DNA of 64,000 nt from Flavobacterium quisquiliarum (GCF_019308285.1 NZ_WWEM01000011.1:62001-126000); one strand, 5' to 3'. Positions 1 to 9,979 are shown, counted from the stretch's first letter. Made by a program: numbers and translations. Notes: generated by a model not told the origin, from the sequence alone.

Positions 1-27
1 GTAATAAAAAATACGACGTAAAAATCT

Positions 28-35
28 TATTTTTG
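28..35 (+). promoter_or_regulatory. Putative -7 promoter element of tadA
   Basis: TATTTTTG matches the Bacteroidota -7 consensus TAnnTTTG and lies 5 bp before the ATG at 41, so the transcript would be nearly leaderless. No clear -33 TTG can be judged because the window begins too close. Confidence 0.5.
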
Positions 36-40
36 CAACT

Positions 41-484
41 ATGATAAATCCTTTTACCGACGAATATTTTATGAAAAAAGCTTTGCAGGAAGCTGAAATG
101 GCTTTTGAAAAAGGCGAAATTCCTGTTGGAGCTGTAATTGTTGTGGCTGATAAAGTTATTGCAAGAAGTCATAATTTGACAGAATTACTGAATGATGTAA
201 CGGCACATGCTGAAATGCAATCTATAACTGCCGCTGCAAATTTTCTTGGTGGAAAATATTTAAAAGATTGTACCCTTTACGTAACACTTGAACCTTGCCA
301 AATGTGTGCAGGAGCTTTATATTGGAGCCAGATTTCTAAAATTGTTTTTGGAGCTAGAGACGAACAACGCGGATTTCTAAACATGGGAACAAAACTGCAT
401 CCAAAAACGACTGTGGTTTCGGGCGTTATGGCCAATGAAGCTGCTGATTTAATGAAACGTTTTTTTCTCGAAAGACGTAAGTAG
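41..484 (+). CDS. tadA: tRNA adenosine(34)/nucleoside deaminase, TadA type
   Basis: This is a zinc-dependent cytidine/deoxycytidylate deaminase-fold protein of 147 residues. The catalytic HAE motif is at His56-Glu58 and the zinc-binding PCQMC motif gives Cys86 and Cys89. The length, the EIPVGAV segment near residue 26 and the C-terminal MKRFF helix fit TadA, which converts A34 to inosine in tRNA-Arg(ACG) in the cytoplasm. A guanine-deaminase-like nucleoside deaminase has a similar layout and cannot be fully excluded. The ATG at 41 follows directly after a good promoter element, so this start is likely, although a second in-frame Met occurs at residue 11. The next gene is convergent. Confidence 0.85.
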   Translation: MINPFTDEYFMKKALQEAEMAFEKGEIPVGAVIVVADKVIARSHNLTELLNDVTAHAEMQSITAAANFLGGKYLKDCTLYVTLEPCQMCAGALYWSQISKIVFGARDEQRGFLNMGTKLHPKTTVVSGVMANEAADLMKRFFLERRK

Positions 485-492
485 TTTCTCTT

Positions 493-1020
493 CTAAAACA
501 AATACATCATGTAAGTGGTTACAAAGGCCATGAATGAATTAAAACAGATGATGTTATAGAAGGCATTTTCAGAGACTGCTTTTTTGGAGAGAAGTATTTT
601 TAGGCTTATGGCTATTGAGAAAAGAAGTATAGCATAACAGTAAAAAATAATTCCATTAAAGCCAGTAGTCACATAATCTGAATAATCTTCATGTTTTGAT
701 TTGACATTTGTAATGGTATCGAACAATAAAGAGTGTTTAATCTCTACATTATTTTCTTCAATGAACTTTTTTTGGGTAGCAAAATGCAATCCGTTTTTAG
801 TGAGAAACTGATAAGAAATATTTTGTTTTCCAGTACGGTTTTTACCACTCATTTTCCTTACTGCATAATGAGTAATAACATCATTTGTAACGGTCTTAGG
901 CAACAAATAATAATCAATAAAAGAGATAGAAATTAAGAGAGTTATCAAATACAAGATATTGATAACCTTCTTTTTATTGTTGGTTACAAATTTCTTTTCT
1001 GTAAAACTTCTTTCTTGCAT
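493..1020 (-). CDS. Hypothetical membrane protein, 175 aa
   Basis: I do not recognise a family. The protein has a basic N-terminus, a hydrophobic segment near residues 20-39, a soluble loop of about 80 residues rich in Lys and Asn, and two further hydrophobic segments near 125-145 and 152-174. That predicts three transmembrane helices with the middle loop outside the cytoplasm. It is convergent with tadA and ends 8 bp from it. Upstream on its strand there is a TATATTCG sequence resembling the -7 element. Its base composition is like that of the neighbours. It is probably a real lineage-specific gene of unknown role. Confidence 0.6.
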   Translation of the reverse strand: MQERSFTEKKFVTNNKKKVINILYLITLLISISFIDYYLLPKTVTNDVITHYAVRKMSGKNRTGKQNISYQFLTKNGLHFATQKKFIEENNVEIKHSLLFDTITNVKSKHEDYSDYVTTGFNGIIFYCYAILLFSIAISLKILLSKKAVSENAFYNIICFNSFMAFVTTYMMYLF

Positions 1021-1363
1021 TCGCTCTATTTTGATTCTGTGCGAATATACTGTTTTATATACAATATGAAGTAAAATAGTCTTTTAAGAATGATTGTCCT
1101 AGCCCAGATAGAAGCGGCATCCTTTTTATCCGCTTTTTTGCGGATGAAAAGATATAGCGGATAGCTGGAATAAGCTCCTGAATACCTCTACAATACATTA
1201 GAAGCTTCAACAAAAGTTAAATAATCAATGTAGAGAATTTTCTTCTTAAATAATTCAAAAAATAATTTACTTTTATTGTAATATAATTTGTAGTTTACTG
1301 TTATGAATTTTAGCGGTAAATGACATTATTTTTTATTTGTTAACCAATTAACTCTAGATAAAA
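1021..1363. other. Intergenic region with one dispersed repeat
   Basis: This 343-bp gap lies between the divergently transcribed membrane protein and the macroglobulin gene. It holds one copy of the ~80-bp dispersed repeat (1097-1179) and an AT-rich stretch that must contain the macroglobulin promoter. No exact TAnnTTTG element was found for that gene, and I see no small gene. Confidence 0.6.
1097..1179 (+). repeat. Dispersed repeat family 1, copy A
   Basis: The copy begins with TCCTAGCCC(A)GATAGAAG and ends with AGCGGATAGCTGGAATAAGCTCC. The centre forms its own small hairpin (ATCCGC / GCGGAT, 1128-1144). The same ends recur at 9980-10060 and, inverted, at 29982-30061, while the centres differ. 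Confidence 0.8.
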
Positions 1364-4300
1364 GTGAAAGTAAAAGGTTTAGCTCTCGTATTTTTTGTGT
1401 TTTTTATTTTTCAATCCTGTGGCAGAAAATCGGCTGCGGACTTCAATTCGGATTTTTCATTATTCAAAGATTACATTACCAGTTTCACAGGCGGAATCGT
1501 TTCGGCAGATTCAGATATTCGTGTGGTTTTGGCTTTTGATAAAAATGATTGGAAGCCCAATCAGGAATTAGATGACGATTTATTGGATATTTCGCCAAGT
1601 GTAAAAGGAAAAATCGTTGCGCTTTCGACCAATACCTTAGCTTTTATTCCCGAGAAAAAACTAAAAATGGGAACAGAATATCAAGTTACTTTAAACCTTG
1701 ATAAACTGACTGCTATTCCAAAAGAGAAAGAAAAGGAACTTTCCAAATTCAATTTTACAGTTAAAACGGTAAAACAGGATTTTACGATCAATACAGGCGA
1801 TATTCAATCCTACAGCAAGGAATATCAATATTTAAACTGTGTTTTAAAAACAGCAGATAATATTGATTTGGAAACTGCCCAAAAGCTGGTTGAGGCCAAA
1901 CATAATGGAAATAACCTTAAAATTAAGTTTGAGAAAACAAATGGACCAGCTAAAGAATTTCGTTTTATAATTGACAGTATTCAACGTCAATCAGAAGCTT
2001 CAAACTTAGAGATTATTTATTACGGAAGTGATTTTGATATTGACCAGAAAGGAAAAATCGATTTCCCGATCACGAGTATCAACGAATTTAAAGTGATTAA
2101 AGTTGAAGTTCCAGACGGAAACAATCAACAGGTTTTAATTAATTTTTCCGAGCCTTTGGAAAAAGGGCAGGATTTTGCTGGATTAGTTTCGATTCAAAAT
2201 ACGAATAATCTAAAGTTTTCAACTCAGGGAAATTTACTGAAAGTATATTTTACCAATCAAAATGCAGCTAAAAAAGAAGAACCAGTTGCAGTCGCTGTTA
2301 CAGAACCAGTTGCGGTTGCAGTAGATTCAGCTGCTGTTGTGGTTGATTCAGCAGCAGTTGCAGTAGATTCAGCAGCCGCAGTTGTAGAAGAAGCTGTTGA
2401 ATATGTTCCTGATGAAGAACCGGAACAAGTTGTTACAGGAGAATTATTATTGGAAGTTTTTCAAGGAATTGAAAGCCAGTATGGCAAGAAAATGGAGAAT
2501 AATTATTCTGAAAAAATCTCTTTTGATCAGATAAAACCAAATATCCGCTTTGTTAAAAACGGAACGATTCTGCCAAGTTCCAACAATCTAAAACTAAATT
2601 TTGAAGCCGTAAACTTAAGTGCTGTTGATGTAAAAGTGTATAAAATTTACAAAAACAATATACTTCAGTTTTTGCAGTACAACGAATTAAACGGCGGGCA
2701 AAATCTTAAAAAAGTAGCACAGCCAATTGCTAAAACTACGCTCAATTTAAGAGAAAGCACGCTAGTCAATCTATCAAAATGGAATACGTATGCTTTAGAT
2801 TTATCTAAAATCATCAAACCAGAACCAGGAGCGATTTATAGAGTAGAGTTTGTCTATAAAAAGAAATATTCGCTTTATAAATGTGAAACATCTGATGGAA
2901 ATGATGATGAAGCAGAAGAGGAAGAAGTAGATGAAAATGATGTAAACTACAGCGGCAACTCTTACGATGATTATTACTATTATGATGACTATGATTGGCG
3001 AGAAAGTCAAGATCCTTGCACAGGTTCGTATTATTATAATGCGAGAATTGCGACCAATATTTTAGCTTCAGATTTAGGGGTTATTGCGAAACGAGGCGAG
3101 AACAAATCGTATTTATTTGCTGTAAATAATATCGTTACAACTGAACCAGTTTCAAATGCAAGAGTGGATTTATATAATTTCCAACAACAGAAAATAGCAT
3201 CAGAAGCGACAAGCAGTGAAGGAATTGCTTCTTTCCAATTAGACAAATTCGCCTATTTTGCTATTGTGACTTTGGGAGACCAATCGACTTACGTGAAATT
3301 AGATGACGGACTTTCATTATCTGTTAGTAATTTTGATGTTGCCGGCGAGACTTTACAAAAAGGGCTTAAAGGATTCATTTATGGAGAAAGAGGCGTTTGG
3401 CGTCCGGGAGATAATTTGTATTTGTCTTTCATTTTAAATGATGCTGCGAATAAACTTCCAAAATCACATCCAATTAAATTTAGATTAAATGATCCGAATG
3501 GAAAAACAGTTTATCAAACGGTTCAAAAAACAAACGATTTAAATCATTATGCCTTTATAGTGCCGACAAATCAAGACGCTCCAACAGGAAATTGGGAAGC
3601 TATGGTAAGTGTCGGTGGCGCTAAGTTTTATAAGAGTATTAAAATCGAAACGATTAAGCCAAATCGTTTAAAAATCAAAAATACATTTAGCAGAAAAAAC
3701 CTTTCGGCTTCTTACCTAAATACAGATAATCTGGAAGTAACTTGGCTTCATGGTGCGATTGCGAAAAACCTGAATGTAGAAATGCAGGCTAAATTTTCGC
3801 AGCAAAGCACTACTTTTAAAGGATATGATAAATATACATTTGATGATATAACACGTCAGTTTAGTACAGAAGAAATCAATGTTTTCTCCGGAAAATTAAA
3901 CGAAAGCGGAAAAGCTTCTGTAAATATTCAGCCAAGACTACAAGGACAGGCTCCAGGAATGCTTCGCGCTGCTTTTATTACAAAAGTGTATGAAGAAGGA
4001 GGTGATTTTAGCACCGATGTTATGTCAACAACTTATTCGCCGTACCAAACGTATGTCGGATTAAAAACACCTGAATTAAACAAGTATAATATGCTTGAAA
4101 CCAGAACGAACAACCGTTTTGATGTGGTAACTGTAGATGAAAACGGAAGGCCAAAAGCAGTGAGAAATCTGGAGGTTAGAATTTACAAAGTAGATTGGAG
4201 ATGGTGGTGGGATTCATCAAGTGATAATTTGTCGAATTACAATTCATCAAATTCAACAACAGCTTATAAATCGATTGTAATAAATACCGATTCAAGCGGA

Positions 4301-7051
4301 AAAGGAAGCTTTCAATTTGCTTTAACCGATGAAGAATGGGGACGTTATTTAATTCGTGTTGAAGACACAAACGACGGTCATGCAACTGCTCTAACCGTAA
4401 ATATCGATTGGCCGATCTGGTCTGGAAAAACACGTAACAGAGATGCTTCAACAGCTAATATGTTAGTTTTTTCTACTGATAAAAAGAATTATGCCGTTGG
4501 AGAAAAAGCTCAGATTTCTTTCCCTTCTAGTGAAGGCGGACGTGCCTTGATTTCTGTTGAAAATGGCTCAAGAGTGGTACAAACCATTTGGGTAGAAACA
4601 AAAAAAGGAGAAACAAAAGTTGAGGTTCCAATTACTGGAGCAATGGCGCCAAATGTTTATTTTAATATTACATTGCTGCAGCCTCACGCGACAACTAAAA
4701 ACGATTCGCCAATTCGTATGTACGGAATTGTTCCAATTGAAGTGGTGGATAAAAACACGATTTTGGCACCAACTCTTAACATGCCTGATGTATTAAGACC
4801 AGAACAGCCGTTCACAGTAAAAGTGGGAGAAAAATCAGGTAAAGAAATGACGTATACGATTGCGGTTGTTGATGAAGGTCTTTTGGATTTAACCCGTTTT
4901 AAAACACCAAATGCATGGGATAGTTTCTATGTTCGTGAGGCACTTGGAGTAAAAACCTGGGATGTTTATGATGATGTGATTGGTGCTTATGGCGGAAAAA
5001 TAAACCAGATTTTCAGTATTGGAGGTGATCAGGATTTAGGTGGCGGAAAAGCTAAAAAAGCCAACCGTTTCAAACCAGTGGTATTGTATTATGGACCATT
5101 TAAATTAGGAAAAGAAGAAACGAAATCACACGAATTAAAACTCCCAAAATATATTGGTTCGGTTCGAACAATGGTGGTAGCGGGAGATGCAAATACAAGC
5201 GCTTACGGAAGTGTAGAAAAAGCAACACAGGTTAAAAGTCCGCTGATGGTATTGGCTTCGTTACCTAGAAAGATTTCGCCATCAGAAAAAGTGACACTTC
5301 CGGTTACGGTTTTTGCAACTGAAAATAAAATTAAAAACGTAACAATTCAGCTAAAAACAAGTAACGGATTGAAAGTAGCAGGAAGTGCTGTTCAGAAACT
5401 GAATTTTGCACAGCCTGATGAAAAAATGGCGTATTTTAATTTGGTAGTAGGTGCTGCAACTGGAATTGCAAAAGTGCAGGTTGTAGCAACATCAGGAAGT
5501 GAGAAATCGACTTATGATGTTGAAATCGATATGACGAATCCGAATCCAGTTACGAGTACTTTTACAGATGTTGTTTTATCTCGAAATAGTGCCAAAACAA
5601 TTTCATGGAAAACTTTTGGTATTGCCGGAAGTAACAAAGCAAGATTAGAAGTTTCGTCAATGCCATCGATGAATTTGAATGGAAGATTACAGTTCTTAAT
5701 TCAATATCCGCATGGTTGTGTAGAACAGACTACTTCTTCGGTTTTTCCTCAATTGTACTTAAGCGACGTGGCTGATATTGATGCGAAACGCAAGGATTTG
5801 ATTCAGAAAAACATTGCAGCGGGAATTGCGAGATTAGGGAATTTCCAATTATCAAACGGCGGACTGCCTTACTGGCAGGGAAATGCAATTGCAGATGATT
5901 GGGGAACTTCTTATGCTGGACATTTTTTAATTGAGGCAGAGAAAAAAGGATATGTATTGCCAATTAATTTCAAATCAAAATGGTTATCATATCAGCAGAA
6001 AGAAGCGAAACAATGGCGTTTTGAGCTTAAATATGGAAATGATTTAGCTCAGGCTTATAGATTATACACTTTGGCTTTAGCAGGAAGTGCCGATTTATCT
6101 TCAATGAACAGATTGCGTGAAACAAAAGGAATTTCGAACGAAAGTATGCTTCGTTTGGCTGCGGCTTATGTTTTGGCAGGGCAAAAATCGGCTGGACAAA
6201 GTTTGTTCTTGAAAACTAGTATTGATGGAAGTTCAGATGGCTACAGTTATTACTATTATGGTTCCAGCGAAAGAAACAGGGCTATGGCTTTAGAAACAAT
6301 GCTTCTTTTAGATCAGAAACAAAAAGCATTTGTAACAGCTTCTAAATTAGCTAAAGAAATGTCGGCTAACCAGTGGATGAGTACGCAGACAACGGCTTAT
6401 TGTTTGTATGCAATGTCGAAATTTGCGGTTAGCAATGGCCCGAAAGGAATTAATATTCAGTTTAGTAAAAACGGAAAAGGCGAGACGATAAATACTGGCA
6501 AATCAGTTGCAGATCGTAGTTTGTCTGTTGCTTCTGGCACAAACAGTATTACGTTGAAAAACAATAAAGCCAACACTGTTTATGTTCGCATATTGAATAC
6601 AGGAATATTGCCAATTGGTCAAGAAAATGCAGTTCAAAGTGATGTTACGGCTTCTATTGTTTTCAAAAATAGAAAAGGAAGTGTAATCAATGTTTCAAGA
6701 ATTAATCAAGGAACTGAATTCGTTGCCGAGGTTACCGTTAAAAATCAAAGAGGAGAAAGTGTTCAAAATGTGGCGTTATCACAGATTCTGCCATCAGGAT
6801 TCGAAATTGTAAACACTCGTTTCACAGATTACGGAGATGCTGTAAACAACATCGCTGATTATATTGATATTCGCGATGATAGAACGAATTTCTATTTCGG
6901 AATGAAAGCTAGAGAAACAAAAGTTTTCCGAATTTTGTTGAACGCATCGTATTTAGGAAATTATTATTTGCCTGGATTACAATGCGAAGCGATGTATGAC
7001 AATACATTCTTGGCACGAACAAAAGGTTTCTGGGTTGAAGTTGTTAAATAA
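1364..7051 (+). CDS. Alpha-2-macroglobulin family lipoprotein (YfhM/MG1 type)
   Basis: This 1895-residue protein begins with GTG at 1364 and a lipoprotein signal peptide whose lipobox ends at Cys19, so it should be anchored in the envelope. The C-terminal half contains the CVEQ thioester motif (Cys1452 in HGCVEQT), which in this family covalently traps attacking proteases, followed by the alpha-helical thioester domain and a C-terminal macroglobulin domain. Two stretches look like lineage-specific insertions: a Val-Ala-Asp-Ser-Ala repeat linker around residues 306-345 and an Asp/Glu/Tyr-rich segment around 510-550. The gene is followed after 129 bp by the PBP1C gene. That pairing is widespread in bacteria and is thought to protect the periplasm and repair peptidoglycan after a breach. 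Assignment is firm; the physiological target is inferred. Confidence 0.93.
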   Translation: MKVKGLALVFFVFFIFQSCGRKSAADFNSDFSLFKDYITSFTGGIVSADSDIRVVLAFDKNDWKPNQELDDDLLDISPSVKGKIVALSTNTLAFIPEKKLKMGTEYQVTLNLDKLTAIPKEKEKELSKFNFTVKTVKQDFTINTGDIQSYSKEYQYLNCVLKTADNIDLETAQKLVEAKHNGNNLKIKFEKTNGPAKEFRFIIDSIQRQSEASNLEIIYYGSDFDIDQKGKIDFPITSINEFKVIKVEVPDGNNQQVLINFSEPLEKGQDFAGLVSIQNTNNLKFSTQGNLLKVYFTNQNAAKKEEPVAVAVTEPVAVAVDSAAVVVDSAAVAVDSAAAVVEEAVEYVPDEEPEQVVTGELLLEVFQGIESQYGKKMENNYSEKISFDQIKPNIRFVKNGTILPSSNNLKLNFEAVNLSAVDVKVYKIYKNNILQFLQYNELNGGQNLKKVAQPIAKTTLNLRESTLVNLSKWNTYALDLSKIIKPEPGAIYRVEFVYKKKYSLYKCETSDGNDDEAEEEEVDENDVNYSGNSYDDYYYYDDYDWRESQDPCTGSYYYNARIATNILASDLGVIAKRGENKSYLFAVNNIVTTEPVSNARVDLYNFQQQKIASEATSSEGIASFQLDKFAYFAIVTLGDQSTYVKLDDGLSLSVSNFDVAGETLQKGLKGFIYGERGVWRPGDNLYLSFILNDAANKLPKSHPIKFRLNDPNGKTVYQTVQKTNDLNHYAFIVPTNQDAPTGNWEAMVSVGGAKFYKSIKIETIKPNRLKIKNTFSRKNLSASYLNTDNLEVTWLHGAIAKNLNVEMQAKFSQQSTTFKGYDKYTFDDITRQFSTEEINVFSGKLNESGKASVNIQPRLQGQAPGMLRAAFITKVYEEGGDFSTDVMSTTYSPYQTYVGLKTPELNKYNMLETRTNNRFDVVTVDENGRPKAVRNLEVRIYKVDWRWWWDSSSDNLSNYNSSNSTTAYKSIVINTDSSGKGSFQFALTDEEWGRYLIRVEDTNDGHATALTVNIDWPIWSGKTRNRDASTANMLVFSTDKKNYAVGEKAQISFPSSEGGRALISVENGSRVVQTIWVETKKGETKVEVPITGAMAPNVYFNITLLQPHATTKNDSPIRMYGIVPIEVVDKNTILAPTLNMPDVLRPEQPFTVKVGEKSGKEMTYTIAVVDEGLLDLTRFKTPNAWDSFYVREALGVKTWDVYDDVIGAYGGKINQIFSIGGDQDLGGGKAKKANRFKPVVLYYGPFKLGKEETKSHELKLPKYIGSVRTMVVAGDANTSAYGSVEKATQVKSPLMVLASLPRKISPSEKVTLPVTVFATENKIKNVTIQLKTSNGLKVAGSAVQKLNFAQPDEKMAYFNLVVGAATGIAKVQVVATSGSEKSTYDVEIDMTNPNPVTSTFTDVVLSRNSAKTISWKTFGIAGSNKARLEVSSMPSMNLNGRLQFLIQYPHGCVEQTTSSVFPQLYLSDVADIDAKRKDLIQKNIAAGIARLGNFQLSNGGLPYWQGNAIADDWGTSYAGHFLIEAEKKGYVLPINFKSKWLSYQQKEAKQWRFELKYGNDLAQAYRLYTLALAGSADLSSMNRLRETKGISNESMLRLAAAYVLAGQKSAGQSLFLKTSIDGSSDGYSYYYYGSSERNRAMALETMLLLDQKQKAFVTASKLAKEMSANQWMSTQTTAYCLYAMSKFAVSNGPKGINIQFSKNGKGETINTGKSVADRSLSVASGTNSITLKNNKANTVYVRILNTGILPIGQENAVQSDVTASIVFKNRKGSVINVSRINQGTEFVAEVTVKNQRGESVQNVALSQILPSGFEIVNTRFTDYGDAVNNIADYIDIRDDRTNFYFGMKARETKVFRILLNASYLGNYYLPGLQCEAMYDNTFLARTKGFWVEVVK

Positions 7052-7057
7052 AGTCTC

Positions 7058-7170
7058 CCGCGGATTTTGCAGATCAAGCAGATAAAAATAAAAATCTGCA
7101 CAATCTGCGGAATCTGCGAGTAAAAAACTTAGCGAACTTTGCGAATAACTTAGCGTCTTTGCGGTTAAAT
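7058..7170 (+). repeat. Dispersed intergenic repeat with CTGCG-rich hairpin
   Basis: This unit fills the spacer between the macroglobulin and PBP1C genes. Its first part can fold on itself (GCAGATCAAGCAGAT with AATCTGC...AATCTGCG), and its second part carries the spaced motif CTTAGCG(A)ACTTTGCG, CTTAGCGTCTTTGCGG. From memory, similar sequences are common between genes in Flavobacterium genomes. Only one copy is present here, so the repeat status rests on recall. Confidence 0.5.
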
Positions 7171-7180
7171 AATTACTACG

Positions 7181-9556
7181 TTGAAAAATAAATTAAAAGC
7201 GTTTTTCCAACGCATCATAAACTGGATAAAAAGAAACAAAATAAAATCAGCAATTGCCTTTGTGCTCTTGCTGATTTACTATTTTTCGATACCTCGAACT
7301 TTATTTAAAGAACCGTATTCGACTGTTATTGAAAGTAAAGAAGGAGAACTTCTTGGGGCTAAAATTGCCCGCGACGGACAATGGCGTTTTCCTGCGCAAG
7401 ACAGTGTTCCTGATAAATTCAAAAAGTGTATTGTATATTTTGAAGACGAATATTTCTATAAACATCCCGGTTTTAATCCCGGAGCGATGATAAATGCTTT
7501 TAAACAAAATAAGAAAGCGGGAAAAGTAGTCAGAGGAGGAAGTACATTAACACAGCAAGTTATCCGATTATCAAGAAAAGGAAAAAACAGAACTTATTTT
7601 GAAAAAATCATCGAAATAATTCTTGCCACTCGATTAGAATTAGGGTATTCCAAAGATCAGATTCTCGAAATGTACGCGGCGCATGCACCATTTGGGGGAA
7701 ATGTTGTTGGACTGGAAATGGCTTCATGGCGTTATTTTGGTGTCCAGTCGAATCAATTATCTTGGGCAGAAAATGCGGTTTTGGCCGTTTTGCCGAACGC
7801 GCCAAGTTTAATTTATCCTGGAAAAAATCAGATAAAATTACTGAATAAACGCAACAGACTCTTATTAAAACTACATCAGGAGGGCATAATTGACAAGCAG
7901 ACATACGAACTTTCAATAGAAGAACCATTACCTCAAAAACCTTATGATCTGCCTCAAATCGCGCCTCATTTATTGCAGAGAGTGGCTAAAAGTGAAGAAG
8001 GAACAAGAGTAAAAACTACGATTGATTACGCTTTGCAAAATCGCGTTAATCAAATTGCGAGATATTATTACAATCAGTACAAGCAGAATGAAGTTCATAA
8101 TCTGGCTATTTTGGTAATTGATGTTCAAAGCAGAAATGTAATGAGCTATGTTGGGAATTCTCCGGCAGACAGTGATCATCAAAAAGATGTAGATATTATC
8201 GATGCACCAAGGAGCACAGGAAGTATCTTGAAACCCCTTTTGTACGGTGCGATGTTGGACGACGGCGAATTACTGCCTAATACTTTAGTGGCTGATGTTC
8301 CAACACAGATTTCGGGATATACACCTCAGAATTTCAATTTAACTTTTGATGGAGCTGTTCCAGCACATCGTGCATTATCTCGTTCGCTGAATATTCCCGC
8401 GGTTTTAATGCTTCAGGAATTTACTGTCAATAAATTTTATGAGGAATTGCAAAAGTTTAAATTGAAAAATATAAATAAAACGCCAGATCATTATGGCTTG
8501 TCACTTATTTTAGGTGGTGCCGAAAGTAATTTGTGGGATTTATGCAGAACCTACGCTAATTTATCTTCAACACTGAATTATTTTACTAAACATCAGGCGA
8601 AATACAGAGCCAATGAGTTTACCGAGTTAAACTATAAAAACGATTTTAAGTCCGATTTTGGATCAGAAACTACTCAGAAGAATATTCTAGGCGCAGGATC
8701 AATTTGGCTGACTTATAACGCAATGGAAGAGGTAAACAGACCAGAAGGAGATGAAGCGTGGAAATTTTATGACAGTTCATTGAAAATTGCATGGAAAACA
8801 GGAACCAGTTTCGGGAATAGAGATGCATGGGCAATCGGAACCAATTCGAGATATGTGGTTGGTGTTTGGGTCGGAAATGCAACTGGAGAAGGAAGACCGA
8901 CTTTGACAGGAGTTACTAGTGCAGCACCTATTTTATTCGACGTTTTTAATGTACTGCCAAGGCAAAGATGGTTTGATACACCTTACAAAGATTTAGCCGA
9001 AGTTGAGGTTTGCCGTTTAAGCGGTTATCTAGCAAAGGATAATTGTCCGAAAATCAAACAATGGGTTGCTAAAAAAGGAAAATCGACTAAAGTTTGTCCG
9101 TATCACAGAACGATTCATTTAGATAAAACTGAACAATTTCAGGTCAACAGCAGTTGTGAAAATGTCGAAAACATTATAACGAAAAACTGGTTTGTACTGC
9201 CTCCGGTTATGGCTTGGTATTACAAAAGCCAGCATATAGAATATTTGCCATTGCCTCCGTTTAAAGAAGGATGTGAAGGAACGCAAACCACCACAATGGA
9301 TTTTATTTATCCAAAAGCCAACAGTAAAATCTATCTGACAAAAGATTTTAATAGTAACGTTCAGCCTGTTATTTTAAAAGTGGCTTATTCTGAAAGAGAT
9401 AAAGAATTGTTTTGGTATGTAGATGATGTTTATAAAGCTACAACCAAAACCTTTCATGAACTGCCTATTACCCCGACAACAGGAATACATTATATTACAG
9501 TTGTAGATGCTTCAGGAAATGAAATTAGACGAAAAATTGAAATTGTGAGAGAATAA
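7181..9556 (+). CDS. pbpC: Penicillin-binding protein 1C (glycosyltransferase/transpeptidase)
   Basis: This is a bifunctional class A penicillin-binding protein of 791 residues that polymerises and cross-links peptidoglycan outside the inner membrane. After a basic N-terminus and one membrane anchor (about residues 22-38) comes a GT51 domain with EDEYFYKH (Glu88) and RGGSTLTQQ. The transpeptidase domain has SILK (Ser348, Lys351), SLN and KTGTS motifs. The C-terminus carries the extra beta domain typical of PBP1C (BiPBP_C). The start is TTG at 7181; the MKNKLK basic start and anchor fit it and there is no better ATG. It lies just downstream of the macroglobulin gene, the classic pbpC-yfhM pairing, here with the macroglobulin first. 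Confidence 0.92.
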   Translation: MKNKLKAFFQRIINWIKRNKIKSAIAFVLLLIYYFSIPRTLFKEPYSTVIESKEGELLGAKIARDGQWRFPAQDSVPDKFKKCIVYFEDEYFYKHPGFNPGAMINAFKQNKKAGKVVRGGSTLTQQVIRLSRKGKNRTYFEKIIEIILATRLELGYSKDQILEMYAAHAPFGGNVVGLEMASWRYFGVQSNQLSWAENAVLAVLPNAPSLIYPGKNQIKLLNKRNRLLLKLHQEGIIDKQTYELSIEEPLPQKPYDLPQIAPHLLQRVAKSEEGTRVKTTIDYALQNRVNQIARYYYNQYKQNEVHNLAILVIDVQSRNVMSYVGNSPADSDHQKDVDIIDAPRSTGSILKPLLYGAMLDDGELLPNTLVADVPTQISGYTPQNFNLTFDGAVPAHRALSRSLNIPAVLMLQEFTVNKFYEELQKFKLKNINKTPDHYGLSLILGGAESNLWDLCRTYANLSSTLNYFTKHQAKYRANEFTELNYKNDFKSDFGSETTQKNILGAGSIWLTYNAMEEVNRPEGDEAWKFYDSSLKIAWKTGTSFGNRDAWAIGTNSRYVVGVWVGNATGEGRPTLTGVTSAAPILFDVFNVLPRQRWFDTPYKDLAEVEVCRLSGYLAKDNCPKIKQWVAKKGKSTKVCPYHRTIHLDKTEQFQVNSSCENVENIITKNWFVLPPVMAWYYKSQHIEYLPLPPFKEGCEGTQTTTMDFIYPKANSKIYLTKDFNSNVQPVILKVAYSERDKELFWYVDDVYKATTKTFHELPITPTTGIHYITVVDASGNEIRRKIEIVRE

Positions 9557-9573
9557 TTTTAGATATTTAGAAT

Positions 9574-9978
9574 ATGAAAATAATATATTTATACTCAGCA
9601 ATTCTTTTTCTGGCAACAATTTTTAATTGTTATACAGATTTTGGATTTTCACTTGTATCAAAATCGGAAAAAATCACACTTTTATGGTTTTTTCTTTATA
9701 ATATTATTTTGCCAATAAAATTAATGTCTTTTGTTTATGGCAAATATAAAGTCTCTTCCAATTTTTATAGATATAGTTTTTTTGCTGCTTTAGCGTATAT
9801 GTTTAGTGTTTTGGTCTCTGGAATAAGTTTTTTTGACTTCAGAAAATTCATTTTATTAGGAGATGGAGAAACGAAGTATGTGCTGGGAGTGATTTATTTT
9901 ATATCTTTTGTTTCTATAGTGAGTTCATTTTTATTCTTTCAAGTGAAAAATAGGATAAAAAAAACTTATGAAAACTAA
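9574..9978 (+). CDS. Hypothetical four-helix membrane protein, 134 aa
   Basis: The protein is very hydrophobic, with predicted membrane segments near residues 4-22, 34-55, 66-87 and 103-124, and a short basic C-terminal tail. I do not recognise a family. It starts 17 bp after pbpC in the same direction and may be cotranscribed with it. Its end almost touches dispersed repeat copy B. A role with the PBP1C/macroglobulin pair is possible but only by position. Confidence 0.55.
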   Translation: MKIIYLYSAILFLATIFNCYTDFGFSLVSKSEKITLLWFFLYNIILPIKLMSFVYGKYKVSSNFYRYSFFAALAYMFSVLVSGISFFDFRKFILLGDGETKYVLGVIYFISFVSIVSSFLFFQVKNRIKKTYEN

Positions 9979-9979
9979 A

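Noticed and set aside
4176..4451. 91-codon antisense frame within the macroglobulin gene
   Set aside because: Lies fully inside a well-supported gene with clear domain structure; no independent evidence.
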